Positions 58,101-64,000 of a stretch of DNA of 64,000 bases are shown one piece after another. The position numbers and the translations under genes are program-made. The notes under the pieces were generated by a model. It was given only the letters and a program-made list of their open reading frames with translations, was not told where the DNA came from and did not search any database. The DNA comes from Burhinus oedicnemus. Its lineage: Eukaryota; Chordata; Aves; Charadriiformes; Burhinidae. Position 1 is the stretch's first letter. The number at the start of each line of letters is the position of its first letter. Location of the stretch: contig VFFE01007624.1 of assembly GCA_008921705.1 (NCBI GenBank), positions 52,184-116,183 on the forward strand. Direction: 5' to 3'.

Positions 58101-61100
58101 CCTCCAGTATGCAAGTAGACAACGAACAAGCCTAGCTTAAAAGAGCAAGAAACCAATCCTTTTTCTCAATTCTTAAGTTACCTGGTTCAAGTCAAAAGGT
58201 TCAAGTCCTCAGCTGGCAGTGGCCTAAACCGTACCGCATACGGCAGTGCTGTAAGGAGCAAAGGTTCACCTCAATAAACCCAGCACGCAGCGGGCTTCGG
58301 AATTGTTCAGATCTGAGGGTGTCACTGCAAACCGCCTGGTCTTTGCCAGTAAGTCTGGTGTGTGGAGGAGACCTGGCCTGTGACACCCACTAGCCAGTTT
58401 TGCATCCTACTGTCAGCACAGCGACTACCTGCCAACGAACTCGGTAGCAGCGGTCCATCCTCTGCACTGACGCACGGGACAGAGAAGAGGACTTCTGCTG
58501 CAGCAGAATAAGGGTCTACAATAAAAGCCTTGTGGCTACTTGCAAAATGGTCCCAGTGCTTCAGCACGGCAAAGGGGGGACATAGCGATGCAGAAGGGAG
58601 AGCACCAAATGATAGGACCAGCGGAGATCAGGTCAGTTCTCACTAAGGGCTGGGATGTGCGTTCATTTCCCAGCGTGCCCTGGCTGCAAACACCCAGATG
58701 ACTTTATCAGCAGTCTGCCACGACAGCCCCTGCAAACGCTGCCTTGGCCCTGCTGCACTTGTGTCCTTACTGCCCGAACCCCCCGCTCCTGCTTGCGTCC
58801 CCAAGCCATGTCAGAGCATCCCACTGTTTTTCTCCAGTCTTGATCTTTCCGCAAAGCACTAAGCTCTAGATCTAGACTTAAATGCTCCATTACCACTTTT
58901 TAGGCTCTAAATCCAATATGCAGACTTCAAACCCATGCTTAGCTGTGATTCTGTATGACTGCGTCACTCAGTTCACTGTGTGGCTGGGCCTTTATCCCCA
59001 CTTTGCATTCATCGGCATCTGCAGTGCTTGATCACATTGCATTGCAGACGGTTCGTGTGCGTCCCAGAGCAAGCGGCTGAGGGGTATTTGCATAGGCTGC
59101 TTCTTTATTCACTTTGACAAGTCCTCTTAGATCATCTTGTTAACTCTTATACAGAAAGCTACAGCAGCAACCAACCGCACTTGCAGCAGGCATATGTGGA
59201 GCAATCTCTGTAGTTACCTTTTTTTATTCTGGAAATTTTGACTCTTGGGGGTGAGCTGCACAGGAAACAGCAAAATAGATGAAAAGTGCTTGAGAACATA
59301 TTACTGTGTGCTCTGTACATAACCGCATTACAACTGCTGATGGAAATTATTTCCCCTCTTCCAGCAGTGCCTTGTTTGTTGTTCTCTTCCCACACTTTTT
59401 TTTTCTTTTTTTGCCAGCTTGAGGATAACTAAACACTGCTGTCATTGTTCAAAGCATGTACAACACAGGTCAGGAGCAGACTCGTCGGTTGTCCAAGCTT
59501 TTAACCTGTTGGCAGATGCTTGTGTCAAGCAAGAAAGCCATTTGGTGTCATTTTTTTTCATGTTCCCCATTGCAGGGATCTGCCTATATACAGCCTCCTT
59601 CCATGGAGGTTTTTTTCATTTTATGAGCATTAGTTTAAAGGAATTTGTGGTGTTTCAGGTATGAAATATTGTTGAATGTGCAGCTGGGAAGTTGAGGCAT
59701 ACAGAGAATCTGACTCAAATTAATTTAGTGTAAAGTCTTGGTCAAAACATAGTAAATTCCCAGACCAACGCTCCTGTTGCTTGAAAACCTTACATGATTA
59801 TTTATGAGACATTCAAGGCCTATCGTACGTAATGTTCACTAGCTAATATCTGCATTGCTCAAGGATGGTTTTTTATTTGTGGAAGGGGGACAGAGAGAGG
59901 ATAGAAGGACATAATGCTGCGTGAATGCTATTCTTGCTGGTATTGCTTCTCGTTTGCATGCTGTGCCAATGCGTGTATTAAATACAGGCAAATTTATGGA
60001 GCGGCTTTGTATCGGTGAAGCATTCATTGATACTGATCTACAGCCTGCTGGGGCTGCACGGGACTGATGAACTGCATGTAGCACAGACAGTTGCATTGCA
60101 AGCGTTGGGCGCTAGGAGAAAGACTTCTGAGGAGTCCAAATGTAACACCACGATTCCCTTTCTGTCCTCCCCAGGAAAGTGTGTCTTCATGCTCTAATTA
60201 AACAGCACTCTGATGTGTTTTTGCTGTTTTGATTGCCTTTGAACTGCCAAAGGGCAGTGCGATAAACAAACTTTGCTTCCCTGCCTACCAAGAAGTTGCA
60301 CTGTCTTGAAGCGCTGTATTTCCTTAGTTCTGACGTGGCAGAGCTCAGCACCCTGTTTTCATGGCATCTGTGAATGTGCTCATGCCAATAGCAGAGGGGG
60401 ACGGCAGCTGCCATGATGGGCGATGAACCGCAGATGCTGAAGCACCGATGTCTCTTCGACAGCCCCTTTGGCTCACTGAGATTTCCAATGCTAGTGCTCA
60501 GTAAACACAGTTCTCCACACCTCGGTAGGCTGGGGCTGGTGACGGTGCAGTGCACGTTCCTTCTGATCACTGCGAGGTGGTGCCGACACTTCACCTGCCT
60601 GTGAGCTGCAATGAGTAATCAGAAGGGAGGAAGGAAAGCAGGACGAACGTACTCCTCATCATGTGGCATAAAGGAGAATTAAAATTGTCCGTCAGTTCCC
60701 AAGCAGTTTGTTCACGTTTCAGAGTTCGTTCGTGATGGAACAACAAAGCAGGTCCTGTGGGGTGAGATGTGCTGCGTGGGTGGGCTACCCCAAAGCGCAC
60801 GGTGGCAGGGTGGGCTGTCCCTATCTCCAGCAACACTCACCCCTGAAGGGTGCAGCGACCCCAGCAGAGGTGACACTAGGGACCCCAGGCCCCAAGGAGC
60901 CCTGCAGGTTGCAGTCACCACCTGAGAGAGGCTTCACATGTCTGCTGGGTTTGCACATGCTGCCAGTGCATCCATGCCCCAGGCACTGAAGAGGAGACAG
61001 GTGATTAGTGAGTGATGCTGAGAAAATAAATACGTTCAACACTATTTACTCTCTCAGAATACAATGAGCCTGAAAGGTAAACGTGCAGCTCCAGAAGAGG

Positions 61101-62869
61101 ATTGTCATTCATACGCTGGGTAACTAACCTGCAGAACTTACTGGCATTGCGGAGGTGGGGAGCTTCATAAAATTTACAAAGGATTAGGTAGCTTTTTTTG
61201 GCTTTCAAATTTATACTGAAGCATACTGCTAAAGACAACAGGACTTTCACTGAAGAAACAGCAGCTTCATGACTTGCTTTTGTTATTGGTGTTATTAGCT
61301 AGCACGTCAAGCTCAGTGTTTCTGAAGCTGTCCCCCATTTCAGGTGTGTAAACACACTGGGGATCCCCACTCTGAGGTTTGAAAGCCTCAGCCAGTGAAA
61401 AGACTGACTTGCATTTTCCTAACATGAAGGCGGACAAGCCTTCTGTTTCGGGGGATGGATAAACTGCTAACCCTGGAGCCAAAAGGAGACTCATCTCCTT
61501 GAGATGTCCGTGCTGTCTACATACCATTGCATGTATTCTCTGGAACATCTGGCAGAGGCCACTGTCAGCGGCTCATAAATTACGGATCATGCCTTGTGTC
61601 ACAATTCCTGTGTAAAATATTGAAGGTTGGTTTTAAATAATGTGACAGTGTCCCTTTTAATGTCCAGATTGTGAACGCCACAAAGCTTTCAGCCTTTTTG
61701 CTTCTATTCTGCAAGCGTGAAAGAAAATTTATCCCTGGCAGTTTTTTCCATGCCTGTTGGCAGGCCCCATGTTCCTCAAATAGCACCCAACACAATGAGC
61801 TAAACCTGCACTCCTTAAAACTCCATTAATGCCCGAGGCATCACACCTCGGGTGTATTGGGAGCATTTGGTTAATGTCCCCAAACAAGTTTAGATTACAC
61901 TGTTATACCCCAGCAAGCATGGCTTTGTTATAAGATTGACGTTCTTCTAACTTCTTTGGAAGCATCCTTGCTTTTTTGGTGATAGCTACTTTGTAAGTCA
62001 TCGGCTAACAGGCCTTAAAGGTAGAGAAATCTGTAAGAACTGGGAAATACCTACTGGCAGACTATCGGTGTTTGTTGTGAGCACATTTCTCCATGGTTTC
62101 TGTGCTACGCAGAAATTAACCACTTGCTGCTATTTACTATTGCAAAACATTCCGTGTGGAAATGTGATGCTTCTAACGCGCTCTGTTGTGCAAACTGAGG
62201 TGAACACAGGGACGTGGCAATGGAAACAAAACCCCATTGTTTTACAGCTCAGCAAACATTCTTTGGACTCTGCAGATACCGGCCTCTTCATTTCCTCCTA
62301 TGCAAAGGACAGAAGTATTTGAGTTACGCAAAGTCACACCTCTCTATTTGCAAACAATGGCAATGCTCCACCTTCTCAGGACGCGGGCTTTAATGCAGCC
62401 CCACTGCCCAGCAAGGGCTTCAGCCCACCGGGCACAGCGGGAGCCTTCAAGACACTCCTAAAACATTGTAGATGTCAGAAAAGATTTGTAGTGGAAATTC
62501 AGCCTCTGAGTACGAGAAAAACAGCTGAAGAGGACTGGGCAGAGAAATTTTCGATTTGAACCGTAAAGCTTTGCAAGGATTAATTTTCAGCTTTTACAGT
62601 GGTGACATTGGTTTTCAATGAGCTTCCCTGTAGTTAGTAGTTTTTAGTGTGTCATTTGTCAAGCAGCTGTGCTGTGCTCCCAAATACCGTGGTTTTCATA
62701 GTGTGTAGCTGGTGTGTAATCCGTACCTGGCGTGAGCTAATGGCTACACTGAAATCTTTGATAGGCAGTTAAATAAAAAAGGGCATGTGGAGAGCAAATA
62801 CACTGGATTTGTGTTTTCCAGTTGGAAAAACGTCTTCATCGGTATATCTAAATTGCAGCTATCGTTTTG
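55131..62869. other. AT-rich intergenic DNA, no recognised gene
   Basis: Mostly AT-rich with one GC-rich patch (about 56060-56330) and scattered short open frames without similarity. No tRNA, snoRNA, retrovirus-like or additional CR1 sequence was recognised. Confidence 0.55.
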
Positions 62870-64000
62870 ACCTCTGCTTTGGCCCGACGTGCTCGAGCCA
62901 GCTTTGAACCAACTGGCTCCGGCGACGGCGGCCATGTGGAGAGTGGCGTTCTGCGCCCCTTTAGTTGTGCAGGCAGCAAATGCAAAGTTGGAAGGAGATG
63001 GGTGCATGCAGTCCCCGCTTCAGCACAGCAGTCAAGCACCGAGGCAAGGACGGTACGAAGCACCGGGGCTGCTGCGTGGAGGTACGCGCAGAGTGGCCGA
63101 GGGGAAGGTGGCCCTCCCTGCAGTGGAGGTTCTCCAAACCACTGCCACAGGGCACAGCCCGGCCAGGCCGAGGTGGGCTCTGCCTGAGGCGAGACCCTGG
63201 CTGAGGTGGGCGCTGAGGGGAGATCCTGGCTGAGGGGGCTCCTGGCCAAGGGGGACCCTGACTGAGGGGAGATCCTGGCTGAGGGGGCTCCTGGCCAAGG
63301 GGGACCCTGACTGAGGGGAGATCCTGGCTGAGGGGGCTCCTGGCCAAAGGGGACCCTGACTGAGGGGAGATCCTGGCTGAGGGGGTTCCTGGCCGAGGCG
63401 TGCGCTGGCTGAGGGGATTCCTGGCTGAGGGGGCTCCTGGCTGAGGGGATTCCTGGCTGAGGCAGGGGCTGACTGAGGGGAGATCCTGACTGAAGGGACT
63501 CCTGGCTGAGGGGGCTCCTGGCTGAGGGGGCTCCTGGCTGATGCAGGGGCTGACTGAGGGGAGATCTTGACTGAGGGGACTCCTGACACCGGGGATTCCT
63601 GTCTGATGGGGCTCCCGGCCGAGGCGGGCCCTGGCTGAGTGGACTCCTGGCTGAGGGGGCTCCTGGCTGATGCAGGGGCTGACTGAGGGGAGATCTTGAC
63701 TGAGGGGACTCCTGACACCGGGGATTCCTGTCTGATGGGGCTCCCGGCCGAGGCGGGCCCTGGCTGAGTGGGCTCCTGGCTGAGGGGCTGCCCCCGGCCG
63801 AGGGGGCCACGCCCTGCCCGCGGCACAGCGCCGGGGGCCCGGGCCCCGGGGGCCGCGCTGCCCGTGACGGCACAAGCCCCGCCCCCGGAGGCCGGCTGCC
63901 CGGCGGCCGGGGGGGCGTGGCCAGCAGGGCCGGCAGGGTGCGGCGGGGGCGTGGCCGGGGCCCGGGGGCGCGCGGCGGGGGCGTGTCCGCGGCCCGGGGG
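62870..64000. promoter_or_regulatory. CpG island at the window end, probable promoter of the next gene
   Basis: CpG-rich from about 62870, interrupted by the minisatellite, and extreme after 63800. It has two perfect GCGGGGGCG boxes (EGR/SP/KLF type) at 63943-63951 and 63975-63983 and a related GGGGGCGTGG at 63911-63920. In mammals MAGI3 follows LRIG2 on the same strand, so its promoter is one candidate, but no MAGI3 coding sequence is visible before the window ends. Confidence 0.5.
63170..63800. repeat. Minisatellite with 16-17 bp units and higher-order 49- and 129-bp periods
   Basis: The basic unit is like CTGGCTGAGGGGGCTC. In the 5' part AGATCC recurs at 63221, 63270, 63319 and 63368, giving a 49-bp period of three units. 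In the 3' part AGATCTTGAC recurs at 63562 and 63691, giving a near-perfect 129-bp duplication. The minus strand has three long open frames through it, all from the repeat. It lies directly against the CpG island at the window end. Confidence 0.95.

Noticed and set aside
58180..58215. Repeated GGTTCAAGTC resembling a tRNA T-loop
   Set aside because: It is a short direct repeat. No acceptor stem, anticodon arm or D-arm can be formed around it.
62848..63875. 264-341 codon open frames on the minus strand as a repeat protein gene
   Set aside because: All three frames are open only because the minisatellite lacks stops. There is no start context or flanking coding sequence. Kept as a finding about the repeat, not as a gene.

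Overview
This window looks like genomic DNA from a bird. The evidence is four plus-strand 3' ends of CR1-type LINEs with the usual avian tail (TTCCAACC then ATTCTATG-like repeats), compact introns, a very GC-rich CpG-island promoter, and a vertebrate gene with 18 coding exons. The species cannot be fixed from sequence alone. No prokaryotic features, CRISPR arrays, rRNA or tRNA genes were seen.

The one gene I can identify securely is LRIG2 (leucine-rich repeats and immunoglobulin-like domains 2) on the plus strand, positions 7190-29297 for the coding part, with a 3' UTR of about 3.25 kb reaching roughly 32545. All 18 coding exons can be placed. Their joined length is 3186 nt (1061 codons plus stop), the frame is intact, and every intron is GT-AG. 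The predicted protein has a signal peptide, an LRR N-cap, about 15 LRRs, an LRR C-cap, three Ig-like C2 domains, one transmembrane helix and a cytoplasmic tail of about 234 residues. LRR introns are all phase 2 and Ig/tail introns all phase 1, with the LRR C-cap exon (exon 12) as the 2-to-1 adapter.

Layout: 1-6261 is upstream intergenic DNA with AT-rich islands, a POU/RFX-like motif cluster (4866-4909), a near-consensus CTCF site (5709-5722) and a separate CpG-rich block (3790-4300) ending in a strong minus-strand splice donor. That block could be the first exon of a divergent transcript. A CR1 copy (6262-6786) abuts the LRIG2 CpG island. Intron 1 carries a second CR1 end whose tail has grown into 29 uninterrupted ATTCT units. 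The 3' UTR has two poly(A) signals and four exact Pumilio motifs, one fused to the proximal poly(A) signal. From 32.7 to 62.9 kb I recognise no gene. Up to about 55 kb this is a mosaic of GC-rich spacers and AT-rich islands dense in homeodomain, POU, SOX and TALE-type motifs. It also holds a perfect 92-bp palindrome at 54784-54875. The window ends in a minisatellite (63170-63800) and a new GC-rich CpG island with EGR/KLF-type boxes, probably the promoter of a gene beyond the edge.

I found no wholly new coding system. The most unusual objects are the 45-bp-arm palindrome, the CR1-seeded ATTCT array, the minisatellite that keeps three reading frames open, and the composite Pumilio/poly(A) element.
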